Below, piece after piece: positions 51,919 to 60,070 of a stretch of 64,000 nucleotides of DNA. The DNA is from Arthrobacter sp. B1805. Its GTDB lineage: Bacteria > Actinomycetota > Actinomycetes > Actinomycetales > Micrococcaceae. The position numbers and the translations under genes are program-made. The number at the start of each line of letters is the position of its first letter. Within the stretch, counting starts at the first letter, position 1. The stretch spans positions 186,001 to 250,000 of the forward strand of contig NZ_PJIQ01000002.1 in NCBI RefSeq assembly GCF_002929745.1. Reading direction: 5' to 3'. The notes below the pieces were generated by a model. The model did no database searches and had not been told where the DNA came from. It saw only the letters and a list, made by a program, of their open reading frames with translations.

Positions 51919-52845
51919 GTGATCGCCCAGGCCCTCGTGGCACTGGGGCCGGTGATCGCCCTGATCGCCCTCGGGTACGGACTCCGCGCGCGGAATTTCC
52001 TCGCTCCGGCGTTCTGGCCGCCCGCCGAACGCCTGTGCTACTTCATCCTCCTGCCGGCGCTGTTCATCAGCGGCACGGCGACGGCTGACCTCTCGGGGTT
52101 GCCGATCGGTTTGATGGCCCCGATCCTCGCCGGTCCGGTCGTCCTGACGGCGGCCGGGCTGGTGGTCGCGCAGCGCTGGCTCGACCTCGACGGGCCGGCC
52201 TTCACCTCGGTGATGCAGGGAAGCATCCGCTTCAACAACTACCTCGGACTGTCCATCGCCCTCGCACTGTTCGGAACCGACGGTGTTGCGCTGGCCGCCA
52301 TCGCGAACACCATCCTGGTGCCGCTCGTCAATGTCATCTGCACGCTCGCTTTCGCGCGCTACGGCTCGGAGAGATTGAGCGTGGGCGGAACGGTCCGGAG
52401 CATCGGGACGAATCCGCTGATCGCGGGCTGCGTCGTCGGCATCCTGCTGAACGTCACGGGTATCGGCCTGCTGCCGGGGACGGCCGAGCTCGTGCGGACC
52501 CTCGGCAGTGCGTCGCTTCCCCTCGGCCTCCTGTGCGTCGGCGCGGCACTGGAGCTGCGCAGCATGGGGCGCAACCTGGGTGCCGTGGGGCTCGCGACCG
52601 TGGTCAAGTTCGCGGTGATGCCCGGGCTCGGCATCGCAGGGTGCCTGGTGTTCGGGCTCACGGGAGAACCGGCCGCGACGGTGATCCTCTTCCTGTCCCT
52701 GCCCACGGCGTCCTCGGCCTACGTCATGGCGCGGGCACTGGGCGGCGACTCGCGCCTGATGGCTTCGACGATCACGCTCCAGACGGTGGCCGGGGTGCTC
52801 TACCTGCCGCTCGTGTTCCTCGTCATCCCGGTCATCGCCGGCTGA
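51919..52845 (+). CDS. AEC family transporter (auxin efflux carrier-like permease)
   Basis: Predicted membrane permease for a small organic acid or amino acid, 308 aa with about ten helices. Two five-helix repeats: the first with IRFNNYLGLSIALALFG, the second with SLPLGLLCVGAALELRSM. The start is GTG 51919; upstream the in-frame sequence overlaps the hydrolase gene. Its 3' end overlaps the convergent GlxA-type gene by 14 nt. Confidence 0.88.
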   Translation: MIAQALVALGPVIALIALGYGLRARNFLAPAFWPPAERLCYFILLPALFISGTATADLSGLPIGLMAPILAGPVVLTAAGLVVAQRWLDLDGPAFTSVMQGSIRFNNYLGLSIALALFGTDGVALAAIANTILVPLVNVICTLAFARYGSERLSVGGTVRSIGTNPLIAGCVVGILLNVTGIGLLPGTAELVRTLGSASLPLGLLCVGAALELRSMGRNLGAVGLATVVKFAVMPGLGIAGCLVFGLTGEPAATVILFLSLPTASSAYVMARALGGDSRLMASTITLQTVAGVLYLPLVFLVIPVIAG

Positions 52846-53869
52846 TCGCGCCCGTCCCCGCGCGCTGCCCGCCGAACTGCTCCTCGAGGTCGTGCAGGTC
52901 GAGATCGCAGCCCTTCTCCGATCCCCTGAAGGTCCTGCGGTACGCGGCCGGACTGACGCCGAGGGCTTTCTGGAAGTGGTGCCGCAGCAGGACGGCCTGG
53001 CTGAAACCCGATGCGCGGGCGACGGCGTCGATGGTCAGCCGCGTCTCCTCGAGCAGCGACTGTGCCCGCAGGAGGCGCTGGCCCGTCAGCCATGCGGCCG
53101 GCGTCGTGCCCGTCTCCGCACGGAAGCGCCGCGCGAAGGTGCGCTCGCTCATGTGCAGCCGACGGGCGAGCATCGCCACCGAGATGTCCTGGTCGAGGTG
53201 GTCGGCCAGCCAGATCAGCAGTTCCTCCATGGAGGCGCCGCACTCCTGCGGGATCGGCCGCTCGATGAACTGGGCCTGGCCGCCGTCGCGGTGGGGCGGG
53301 ACCACCATGCTTCGCGCTATCGCGGTCGCCGCCTTCGGCCCGAACTCCTGGCGGATCAGGTGCAGGCTCGCATCGATCCCCGCAGCGGTTCCCGCACTGG
53401 TGAGCACGTTGCCGTCCTCGACGTACAGCACGTTCTCGTCCACGCGCGTGCCGGGATAGGTGTCCGCGAGCCTGCGGGTATACCGCCAGTGCGTCGTCGC
53501 GCAGCGTCCGTCGAGCAGCCCTGCTTCGGCGAGGGCGAAGGCTCCGGAGCACACGGAGAAGACGCGGGCACCGCGGGCGTCCGCGGCCCGGAGGGCGTCC
53601 AGGACCTCGGCGGGCACGGCCGAGCCGGCGGGGAACGGGGTCATCACGACGAGGTCGGCATCCTCCACCCCCTCGAGTCCGGCGTCGACCGCCAGGGTGA
53701 CGCCCGCGTCCGTGCGGATCGCGCCGGGGTGCGGTGTGCAGATACGGAAGTCGAAGGCGGGGAGCCCGACGCCGAGGCCGGAGCGGTCGAGTCCGAAGAC
53801 CTCGCAGACCACCCCGAACTCGAAGAGGGACAGACCCGGCAGGACGATCACGGCGACCTTGGTGAGCAT
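52832..53869 (-). CDS. GlxA-type transcriptional regulator (DJ-1/PfpI + AraC HTH)
   Basis: Regulator of 345 aa. The N-terminal DJ-1/PfpI domain (about 5-175) has VFSVCSGAFALAEAGLLDGR with the nucleophile-elbow Cys. The C-terminal AraC domain (about 215-320) has two HTHs: ISVAMLARRLHMSERTFARRF and TIDAVARASGFSQAVLLRHHF. The ligand is unknown. It is divergent from the mini-genes at 53952; the start at 53869 follows TACTGC with CATACT 7 nt before the ATG. The two stop ends overlap the AEC gene. Confidence 0.9.
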   Translation of the reverse strand: MLTKVAVIVLPGLSLFEFGVVCEVFGLDRSGLGVGLPAFDFRICTPHPGAIRTDAGVTLAVDAGLEGVEDADLVVMTPFPAGSAVPAEVLDALRAADARGARVFSVCSGAFALAEAGLLDGRCATTHWRYTRRLADTYPGTRVDENVLYVEDGNVLTSAGTAAGIDASLHLIRQEFGPKAATAIARSMVVPPHRDGGQAQFIERPIPQECGASMEELLIWLADHLDQDISVAMLARRLHMSERTFARRFRAETGTTPAAWLTGQRLLRAQSLLEETRLTIDAVARASGFSQAVLLRHHFQKALGVSPAAYRRTFRGSEKGCDLDLHDLEEQFGGQRAGTGAISRR

Positions 53870-53951
53870 GCACTGCAGTATGGCAGTTTTTTAGCGGTAT
53901 GGGTCGATCCTGCCACTCTTTTTCCGATAGTCGCGGGATCAGGATCGAAGC

Positions 53952-54119
53952 ATGAACATTCTGCTGATCCTTCTGGCCATCACCCTGACGGCACTCCTGG
54001 TACGTTGCCTGCTGCGTGCGGTCGCGGCGGATTCGCCGTCGCACTGCCCGCCGTCGCACGCGGACTGGAACGCGGAGTCCCTGCCGAGCTCCGCCTACGC
54101 GCTCCGGCGCGAAGCCTAG
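53952..54119 (+). CDS. Mini membrane protein, 55 aa
   Basis: Unknown function. One hydrophobic N-terminal helix (NILLILLAITLTALLVRCLL) and a short polar tail. The start at 53952 has a GATCGAAG sequence close by but a weak ribosome site. It begins 82 bp from the divergent GlxA-type gene and is followed 11 bp later by another mini-gene. Too short to be certain. Confidence 0.5.
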   Translation: MNILLILLAITLTALLVRCLLRAVAADSPSHCPPSHADWNAESLPSSAYALRREA

Positions 54120-54130
54120 GGGGGGCGGTC

Positions 54131-54310
54131 ATGTCGCTCATCGTGATCGTCGGCCTCGTCCTCTCCGCCTTCACCATGGCGGGGCGCTGGGTCACGCCGA
54201 GGCCTGAACGGCTGGCACTCCGGGACTGGACCGTGCTCGACGCGTGGCGGAACCTTCTTCGCGGGCTCGAGGTGTGGGCCCCGCTCCAGGACCGGTTGCC
54301 GCTCCGGTGA
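54131..54310 (+). CDS. Mini membrane protein, 59 aa
   Basis: Unknown function. One N-terminal helix (SLIVIVGLVLSAFTMAGRWV) and a basic/Trp-containing tail ending LPLR. The start at 54131 follows AGGGGGC 4 nt upstream. It probably forms a two-gene unit with the previous mini-gene; both have the same plan of one helix and a short tail. Confidence 0.5.
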   Translation: MSLIVIVGLVLSAFTMAGRWVTPRPERLALRDWTVLDAWRNLLRGLEVWAPLQDRLPLR

Positions 54311-54319
54311 CCGATGCGG

Positions 54320-54337
54320 TAGTAAGCATGCTTGCTA
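54320..54337 (+). promoter_or_regulatory. 18-bp near-perfect palindrome upstream of the DUF2382 gene
   Basis: Arms 54320-54328 and 54329-54337 are complementary at 8 of 9 positions, with the core TAAGCATGCTTG. It lies 53 nt before the ATG and resembles the elements before csbD and the GlsB-like gene. Confidence 0.6.
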
Positions 54338-54390
54338 TCGGGTCGGGTGGGACCTACGGTGAGGGGAGCAACCTCTTCGAAAGGGCCATC

Positions 54391-55203
54391 ATGATCACGC
54401 TCGAACAGATGAAGGAATCGATGAACGCCGGCGCGAACGTGCTGAGCGAGGACGGCGCGGTGCTCGGCCCCATGGGGCAGCTCTATGTCGACGACGCCAC
54501 GGGGGAACCCAGCTGGGTCACCGTCGCGACGCACAAGGCCGGCAATCCGGAATCCTTCGCGCCACTGCAGGGTGCAACCCTCGACGGACGCGACGTGCGC
54601 CTCCCCTATTCGCATTCCAAGGTCTACGACTCCCCGAAGATGTCCCAGGACGGGCACCTCAGTCCGGCGGAGGAGCAGCACCTCCTGCGCTACTACGGGC
54701 TCATGGCGACGAAGGACGAGGAGCTCGCCGGCCAGGGTCGGTCCGTGGGTGAGCCGGCCGGGACCCGCTCCTCCCGCCCCGAGGGCGACGACTACGCGAT
54801 GACGCGCTCCGAGGAGCAACTTCGCGTGGGAACCGAACTGCGCGAGACGGAGCGCGTCCGCCTCGTCAAGCGCGTCGTCACCGAGGACGTGACGCTGACG
54901 GTCCAGATCCGGCGTGAGGAACTCGTCGTGGAGCGCGTACCGGTGAGGGACGGGGCACCGCTGTACGACGACGGCGAGGGCTCCTTCACCGATGCCGAGC
55001 GTGAGCGCCTCTACAACGCCGTCGGGACAGCTTTCAACGGCGACGTCGTCGAGATGGTCCTCTACGAGGAAAAGCCGCGCGTCGAGGTGGACGTCGTGCC
55101 GATCGAGCGCGTCCGGATCGCCCGTGAGGTGCACACCCAGGACGAGGTCGTCAGCGGCCAGGTTCGCAAGGAAGTCATCGAGACGGAGCGGATCGAGCCG
55201 TAG
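54391..55203 (+). CDS. PRC-barrel and DUF2382 domain protein
   Basis: Stress-type soluble protein, 270 aa. The N-terminal half (about 15-115) resembles a PRC-barrel (GPMGQLYVDDATGEPSWVTV, with DVRLPYSHSKVYDSPK). The C-terminal half (about 145-265) is DUF2382, with repeated Arg-Glu strands (LRVGTELRETERVRLVKRVV, EELVVERVPV, EKPRVEVDVVPIERVRIAREV). Function unknown; such proteins often occur with stress genes. The start at 54391 follows AAAGGG. The palindrome at 54320 lies before it. Confidence 0.88.
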   Translation: MITLEQMKESMNAGANVLSEDGAVLGPMGQLYVDDATGEPSWVTVATHKAGNPESFAPLQGATLDGRDVRLPYSHSKVYDSPKMSQDGHLSPAEEQHLLRYYGLMATKDEELAGQGRSVGEPAGTRSSRPEGDDYAMTRSEEQLRVGTELRETERVRLVKRVVTEDVTLTVQIRREELVVERVPVRDGAPLYDDGEGSFTDAERERLYNAVGTAFNGDVVEMVLYEEKPRVEVDVVPIERVRIAREVHTQDEVVSGQVRKEVIETERIEP

Positions 55204-55230
55204 CACCCGGCCCCGGCACTGGAAGGCCCG

Positions 55231-55629
55231 CTAGGAGTCGCGGGAGGACAGGACGCAGAACTCGTTGCCGTCGGGATCAGCGAGGACGTCCCAGCTGACG
55301 TCCGGGCCCTGTCCGACATCCACCCGCACGGCGCCGAGGGCAAGGAGCCGGTCGAGCTCCGCGGCCCGGTCCTGGCTGGTGTGCGGGGCGAAGTCGAGGT
55401 GCAGCCGGTTCTTGCCCTGTTTCTCGTGCTCGACGAGGACGAACACGAGCCCCGGCGGCACCTGGTCGAAAGCCAGCGTCGAACCGAGCTCCCGCGCCCA
55501 CGGCGGGACCAGGACCGCTTCGTCGTCGGATTCGAACATCACCTCCCAGCCCAGCGCCTCGGCCCACCAGCGTGCGAGCACGCGGTGGTCGGTGGATTCG
55601 ATGACGGTGGAGTACCAGCGCAGAGTCAT
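55231..55629 (-). CDS. VOC (glyoxalase-like) family protein
   Basis: Single-domain VOC protein, 132 aa, of the type MTLRWYSTVIESTDHRVLARWWAEALGW. The C-terminal LADPDGNEFCVLSS is typical of the VOC fold. Could be a dioxygenase, a resistance protein or a lyase; no decisive metal ligands can be called. The start at 55629 follows AGGAG. Its stop lies 27 bp from the convergent DUF2382 gene. Confidence 0.85.
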   Translation of the reverse strand: MTLRWYSTVIESTDHRVLARWWAEALGWEVMFESDDEAVLVPPWARELGSTLAFDQVPPGLVFVLVEHEKQGKNRLHLDFAPHTSQDRAAELDRLLALGAVRVDVGQGPDVSWDVLADPDGNEFCVLSSRDS

Positions 55630-55810
55630 GCGGTGATTGTGCTCCTGCGGGGTCCTCCGCGCACCCCACTCCGGACAGCCTGTGTCCGCTTTGATCCCGG
55701 GAGTCGACCTGTGCCCGGCGCGGTGTGGCAGGACGCCCTGGAGGACGGCCCTGAGAATCACACCTGAAGAGCGCCCCGAATAACGTCACGGATGCGTGCG
55801 CTAATGCTGC

Positions 55811-55829
55811 TAAGGTCATCCTTACCTGG
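55811..55829 (+). promoter_or_regulatory. Iron box (IdeR/DmdR-type) upstream of the siderophore importer
   Basis: The 19-nt site (AAGGTCATCCTTACCT core) matches the actinobacterial TTAGGTTAGSCTAACCTAA pattern at about 13 of 19 positions. It lies 67 nt before the start at 55897. Repression in iron-replete cells is inferred. Confidence 0.65.
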
Positions 55830-55896
55830 TGCTTTGCGGCTTCCCTCGAACCGGCGGTACCCGGTACCCGCCCGATCGACCATCCGGAAGGCTTCC

Positions 55897-56919
55897 ATGC
55901 GCCGCGCCCCACAACTCATCGCCCTCGCCGCAGCGGCGTCCATGACCGTCGTCCTCGCCGCCTGCGCCACACCCGCGGACGGCACGGAGGATGCGGCGTC
56001 ATCGAGCGCCGGAGCCATCACGGTCGAGCACGCGTTCGGCACGACCACGATCCCGGAGAAGCCGGAGCGTGTCGCGACGGTCGCATGGGCCAACCAGGAA
56101 GTCCCGCTGGCACTCGGTGTCGTGCCGGTCGGCATGGCCGCGGCGACCTTCGGGGACGACAACGGTGACGGGATCCTCCCGTGGGTCTCGGAAAGGCTCG
56201 ACGAGCTCGGCGGCGAGACCCCGGTCCTGTTCGACGAGACCGACGGCATCGACTTCGAGGGCGTGGCGGACACCGATCCGGACGTGATCCTCGCGGCCTA
56301 CTCGGGCCTGACGCAGGAGGACTACGACACCCTGAGCGAGATCGCTCCGGTCGTCGCGTTCCCCGAGACCGCGTGGGGTACCCCCTGGCGCGAGATGATC
56401 GAACTCAACAGCGCCGGGATGGGCATGGCCCAGGAGGGCAAGGAGCTCATCGCGGACCTCGACCAGCAGATCAGCGATGCCACGGCGGGATTCCCGACGA
56501 TCGCGGGCAAGAAGACCATGTTCATGACGCACGTCGATCCCACCGACCTCAGCGAGGTCAGCTACTACACGACGCATGACACGCGCGCCATGTTCTTCGA
56601 GGACCTCGGTCTGGCGACTCCCGAGAGCGTCGCGACGGCATCGGCCGAAACAGAGCTGTTCTCCGGCACCATCAGCACCGAACAGGCAGACGTGCTCGAC
56701 GACGTCGACATCATCGTGACCTACGGCGACGACGAGCTCGTCTCTACCCTCGAAGCCGACCCGCTGCTCTCGCAGATCCCCGCCGTGGCCAACAAGGCGA
56801 TCGTGAACCTGCCGAGCACCACGCCGGTCGGCACCGCGGCCAACCCCACCCCGCTGTCCATCTCCTGGGTGCTCAAGGACTACCTCACGCTCATCTCGGA
56901 AGCCGCAGACAAGTCGTAG
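55897..56919 (+). CDS. Iron-siderophore ABC transporter substrate-binding lipoprotein
   Basis: Captures ferric siderophore outside the membrane. It is 340 aa. Signal peptide with lipobox LAAC (lipidated Cys about 23), acidic/Ser linker, then the FecB/FepB-type fold: TIPEKPERVATVAW, DVILAAYSGLTQEDYDTLSEIAPVV and a long helical link. The start at 55897 fits the signal peptide; an upstream in-frame ATG (55792) adds 35 unlikely residues. Its stop overlaps the GTG of the first permease gene. An iron box precedes it. Confidence 0.93.
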   Translation: MRRAPQLIALAAAASMTVVLAACATPADGTEDAASSSAGAITVEHAFGTTTIPEKPERVATVAWANQEVPLALGVVPVGMAAATFGDDNGDGILPWVSERLDELGGETPVLFDETDGIDFEGVADTDPDVILAAYSGLTQEDYDTLSEIAPVVAFPETAWGTPWREMIELNSAGMGMAQEGKELIADLDQQISDATAGFPTIAGKKTMFMTHVDPTDLSEVSYYTTHDTRAMFFEDLGLATPESVATASAETELFSGTISTEQADVLDDVDIIVTYGDDELVSTLEADPLLSQIPAVANKAIVNLPSTTPVGTAANPTPLSISWVLKDYLTLISEAADKS

Positions 56920-57962
56920 TGGCTGGTTCCGCTGTCCGGGCCGCCGAAGGTTCCGCCGACGTGCGGGACCTCCGGCGGCTTCGGCCGTTCTGGCTCCTGG
57001 TCCTGGTAGGAATCCTGGGCGTCACGTTGTTCGCATCGGTCACCATCGGCTCCCGGGACGTCCCACTGTCGGACGTCGTGGCAGCCCTCGGCGGGTCGAC
57101 GGACGGGTTCAACGAGGCGGCCGTGGCGAAGCGCATCCCGCGAACGGTGCTGGCCGTGCTGGCGGGAGCAGCGCTGGGCCTCTCCGGCGCGGTCATGCAG
57201 GGCGTCACCCGGAACCCCCTGGCCGACCCCGGGATCCTCGGCGTCAACACGGGTGCTTCCCTCGCGGTCGTGGTGGCCATCGCGACGGTCGGTCTCAGCT
57301 CGGCGACGGGCTACATCTGGGTCGCGATCGCGGGCGCCTCCGTCACGGCGGTGTTCGTCTATGTCGTCGGTTCGCTGGGCCGCGGGGGAGCCACTCCCCT
57401 CAAGCTCGCGCTGGCGGGTGCAGCCACCTCGGCAGCGCTCACCTCGCTCATCAGTGCCATCGTGCTACCCCGCGGGGACATCTCGGGCAGCGTACGGTCC
57501 TGGCTCATCGGTGGCGTCGGCGGCGCCACCGTGCAGAGCATCACGCAGGTCCTGCCCTTCCTGGTCGGGGGCCTCGTCCTCAGCCTCGTCTCCGCACGCT
57601 CCCTGAACTCCCTCGCCCTCGGTGACGAGCTCGCTGCGGGGCTCGGCGAACGCGTGGCCGTCGCGCGCGGGACGGCCGCGTTCGGAGCCGTCCTCCTCTG
57701 CGGGGCCGTGACCGCGGTGACGGGGCCCATCGGTTTCGTCGGGCTCGTCGTACCGCACGCATGCCGTCTGCTCTTCGGCGTGGACCACCGCTGGCTCCTG
57801 CCGATGTCCGCGGTCCTCGGGGCAGTCCTGCTCACCTCCACGGATGTCCTCGGACGCATCGTTGCGCGCCCCGAGGAGATCGACGTCGGGATCATCACCG
57901 CGCTCGTGGGTGCGCCGTTCTTCATCCATATCGTCCGCCGCCAGAAGGTCCGGGAACTATGA
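56919..57962 (+). CDS. Iron-siderophore ABC transporter permease (FecCD family, first subunit)
   Basis: Membrane subunit of a FecCD-type importer, 347 aa with about nine helices. RIPRTVLAVLAGAALGLSGAVMQGVTRNPLADPGILGVN is the family signature, and TGPIGFVGLVVPHACRLLFG holds the coupling loop. It starts at GTG 56919, overlapping the upstream stop by one base; it overlaps the next gene by 4 nt. Confidence 0.94.
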   Translation: MAGSAVRAAEGSADVRDLRRLRPFWLLVLVGILGVTLFASVTIGSRDVPLSDVVAALGGSTDGFNEAAVAKRIPRTVLAVLAGAALGLSGAVMQGVTRNPLADPGILGVNTGASLAVVVAIATVGLSSATGYIWVAIAGASVTAVFVYVVGSLGRGGATPLKLALAGAATSAALTSLISAIVLPRGDISGSVRSWLIGGVGGATVQSITQVLPFLVGGLVLSLVSARSLNSLALGDELAAGLGERVAVARGTAAFGAVLLCGAVTAVTGPIGFVGLVVPHACRLLFGVDHRWLLPMSAVLGAVLLTSTDVLGRIVARPEEIDVGIITALVGAPFFIHIVRRQKVREL

Positions 57963-59017
57963 CGACTCTGCAGGCACCCCCGCGGGCAGGGATTTCGGCC
58001 GCGGAGATCGCAGCGGGACGACGGCGGCGCACCGGGCGGCGGCGCACGGTCATCGGCGTGCTCGCCGCGCTCATCGTCATCGCCTTCGCGGCCTCACTCT
58101 CCTTCGGGCAGACCTACTACTCCCCGAAGGACGTCCTCGGCGTTCTCCTGGGCCAGGACGTCGGCGGTGCCGGCTTCACCGTCGGGCGGCTTCGGCTGCC
58201 CCGGGCCACGCTCGCGGTGATCGCCGGACTCTGCTTCGGTGTCGGCGGCGTCACCTTCCAGACCATGCTCCGGAATCCGCTCGCGAGTCCGGACATCATC
58301 GGCATCAGTGCGGGCGCGAGTGCCGCGGCGGCTTTCGCCATCATCACGCTCGGCCTCGGGGCGACCCAGGTGTCCGTCGTCGCGATCGCCACGGGCCTCG
58401 GGATAGCGCTGCTGGTCTACGGGTTGTCCTTCAGGGACGGCGTCGTGGGGACGCGGCTTATCCTGATCGGCATCGGCATCGCCGCCATGCTCGACAGCGT
58501 GACGGCCTACGTCCTGAGCCGGGCCGCCCAGTGGGACCTGCAGGAGGCCTCCCGGTGGCTGACGGGCAGCCTGAACGGTGCGAGGTGGTCCGAGGTGGTG
58601 CCCGTTGCCATCGCGCTCGCCGTCCTCATGCCCATCCTGCTCACCCAGTCCCGCAACCTGACCGCGTCCCAACTCGGGGACGACACCGCGGCGGCCCTGG
58701 GTGTCAGGGTCGAGCGCACGCGGATCCTCGTGATCATCGCTGCCGTGGGGCTCATCGCCTTTGCGACAGCGGCCGCAGGGCCTATCGCTTTCGTCGCGTT
58801 CCTCTCCGGTCCGATCGCCGCCAGGATCGTCGGCCCGGGAGGGTCCCTGCTCATCCCCAGCGCCCTGGTCGGCAGCCTGCTCGTGGTCATGGCCGATTTC
58901 CTGGGGCAGTACGCCTTCGGCGTCCGCTACCCGGTGGGAGTCATTACCGGCGTGCTCGGGGCGCCGTACCTCGTCTATCTGATTGTGCGGACGAACCGCG
59001 CGGGAGGCTCGCTATGA
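57959..59017 (+). CDS. Iron-siderophore ABC transporter permease (FecCD family, second subunit)
   Basis: Second membrane subunit, 352 aa. The N-terminal tail is basic (GRRRRTGRRR). FecCD signature RLPRATLAVIAGLCFGVGGVTFQTMLRNPLASPDIIGIS, and coupling loop AAGPIAFVAFLSGPIAARIVG. The ATG at 57959 overlaps the first permease stop. It overlaps the ATPase gene by 4 nt (ATGA), so the four-gene operon is translationally coupled throughout. Confidence 0.94.
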   Translation: MTTLQAPPRAGISAAEIAAGRRRRTGRRRTVIGVLAALIVIAFAASLSFGQTYYSPKDVLGVLLGQDVGGAGFTVGRLRLPRATLAVIAGLCFGVGGVTFQTMLRNPLASPDIIGISAGASAAAAFAIITLGLGATQVSVVAIATGLGIALLVYGLSFRDGVVGTRLILIGIGIAAMLDSVTAYVLSRAAQWDLQEASRWLTGSLNGARWSEVVPVAIALAVLMPILLTQSRNLTASQLGDDTAAALGVRVERTRILVIIAAVGLIAFATAAAGPIAFVAFLSGPIAARIVGPGGSLLIPSALVGSLLVVMADFLGQYAFGVRYPVGVITGVLGAPYLVYLIVRTNRAGGSL

Positions 59018-59820
59018 CATCGGCCCACACTCTCCAGGTCCAGCAACTGACGGTGGGCTACGGAGCCCGCACCGTCATCGAGCACCTCGACCTCGAGGTG
59101 CCGATGGGCAGCATCTCGGTGATCGTAGGAGCCAATGCGTGCGGCAAGTCGACCCTGCTGCGTGCGATGTCGAGGCTCCTGTCACCCCGCGGCGGACAGG
59201 TGGTGCTGGACGGGCGCGCGGTCCACCAGATTCCCGCGAAGGAACTCGCACGGACGCTCGGCCTCCTCCCGCAGTCGCCCACCGCGCCGGAGGGCATCAC
59301 CGTGGCCGACCTCGTGGGCAGGGGGCGGCACCCGCACCAGGGCCTGTTCTCCCGTTGGACGCCCGCGGACGACCAGGCGGTCGCCGACGCCCTCACCGCG
59401 ACCGACACCGCCGCGCTCGCCGACCGGCCCGTCGATGAACTGTCCGGAGGGCAACGCCAGCGCGTATGGATCGCCATGGCCCTGGCCCAGCAGACCGATG
59501 TGCTCCTGCTCGACGAGCCGACCACCTTCCTGGACGTCAGCCACCAGCTCGAGGTGCTCGACCTCCTGACGGACCTCAACCGCACCCGTGGGACCACGAT
59601 CGTCATCGTCCTGCATGACCTGAACCTGGCCGCGCGTTACGCGGACCACCTGATCGCACTGACGGCGGGCCGGATCCACGCGGTGGGCACGCCCGACGAG
59701 GTGCTCACCGAGGGCACCATCCGTGCGGTCTTCGGACTCGACTGCAAAGTGGTCCGCGATCCCACCTCAGACAAGCCGCTCATGCTTCCACTGGGGCGCC
59801 ACCACACCACGGCGGGGTAG
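59014..59820 (+). CDS. Iron-siderophore ABC transporter ATP-binding protein
   Basis: ATPase of the importer, 268 aa. Walker A VGANACGKSTLL (Lys45), Q-loop LLPQSP, signature LSGGQRQRVWIAMAL, Walker B VLLLDEPTTFLD, switch His in VLHDLNLAARYAD. FepC/FhuC type. The ATG at 59014 overlaps the permease stop. It is last in the operon. Confidence 0.95.
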   Translation: MTSAHTLQVQQLTVGYGARTVIEHLDLEVPMGSISVIVGANACGKSTLLRAMSRLLSPRGGQVVLDGRAVHQIPAKELARTLGLLPQSPTAPEGITVADLVGRGRHPHQGLFSRWTPADDQAVADALTATDTAALADRPVDELSGGQRQRVWIAMALAQQTDVLLLDEPTTFLDVSHQLEVLDLLTDLNRTRGTTIVIVLHDLNLAARYADHLIALTAGRIHAVGTPDEVLTEGTIRAVFGLDCKVVRDPTSDKPLMLPLGRHHTTAG

Positions 59821-59840
59821 GCCGTGCCCGTCCGACGTGG

Positions 59841-60068
59841 CTAGGAGCTGCTGACCGGCGGCGCGGCGTAGGGCGCGTCACCGGGGAGCAACCACAGGTA
59901 CTGCCACTCCACCTCGGCCCTCGCGTCCGGGACAGCGGATCGTGCCGGGCGCTCGCCGGGACGGCCGGTGATCCGTTCCCACCATCGGGTCCTGCTCCCT
60001 TGGGCGTTCCCGCCCCGGCCGACGGCGGCGCGTGCGGCGGGCAGGTGCGCATCGGAGGTGCGTTCCAC
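59841..60068 (-). CDS. Possible small protein downstream of atzF, 75 aa
   Basis: An ORF starting (GTG 60068) two bases after the allophanate hydrolase stop on the same strand. The C-terminal part (WWERITGRPGERPARS, then VEWQYLWLLPGDAPYAAPP) is aromatic-rich and looks protein-like, and the third codon positions are high in G+C. No ribosome site or known family was seen. It could be a real last gene of the urea operon or chance. Confidence 0.4.
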   Translation of the reverse strand: MERTSDAHLPAARAAVGRGGNAQGSRTRWWERITGRPGERPARSAVPDARAEVEWQYLWLLPGDAPYAAPPVSSS

Positions 60069-60070
60069 GG

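Noticed and set aside
57844-59013. In-frame upstream extension of the siderophore ATPase gene through the permease gene
   Set aside because: The ATPase begins with MTSAHTLQV at 59014 after a 4-nt overlap; the upstream part is an out-of-frame copy of the permease gene.
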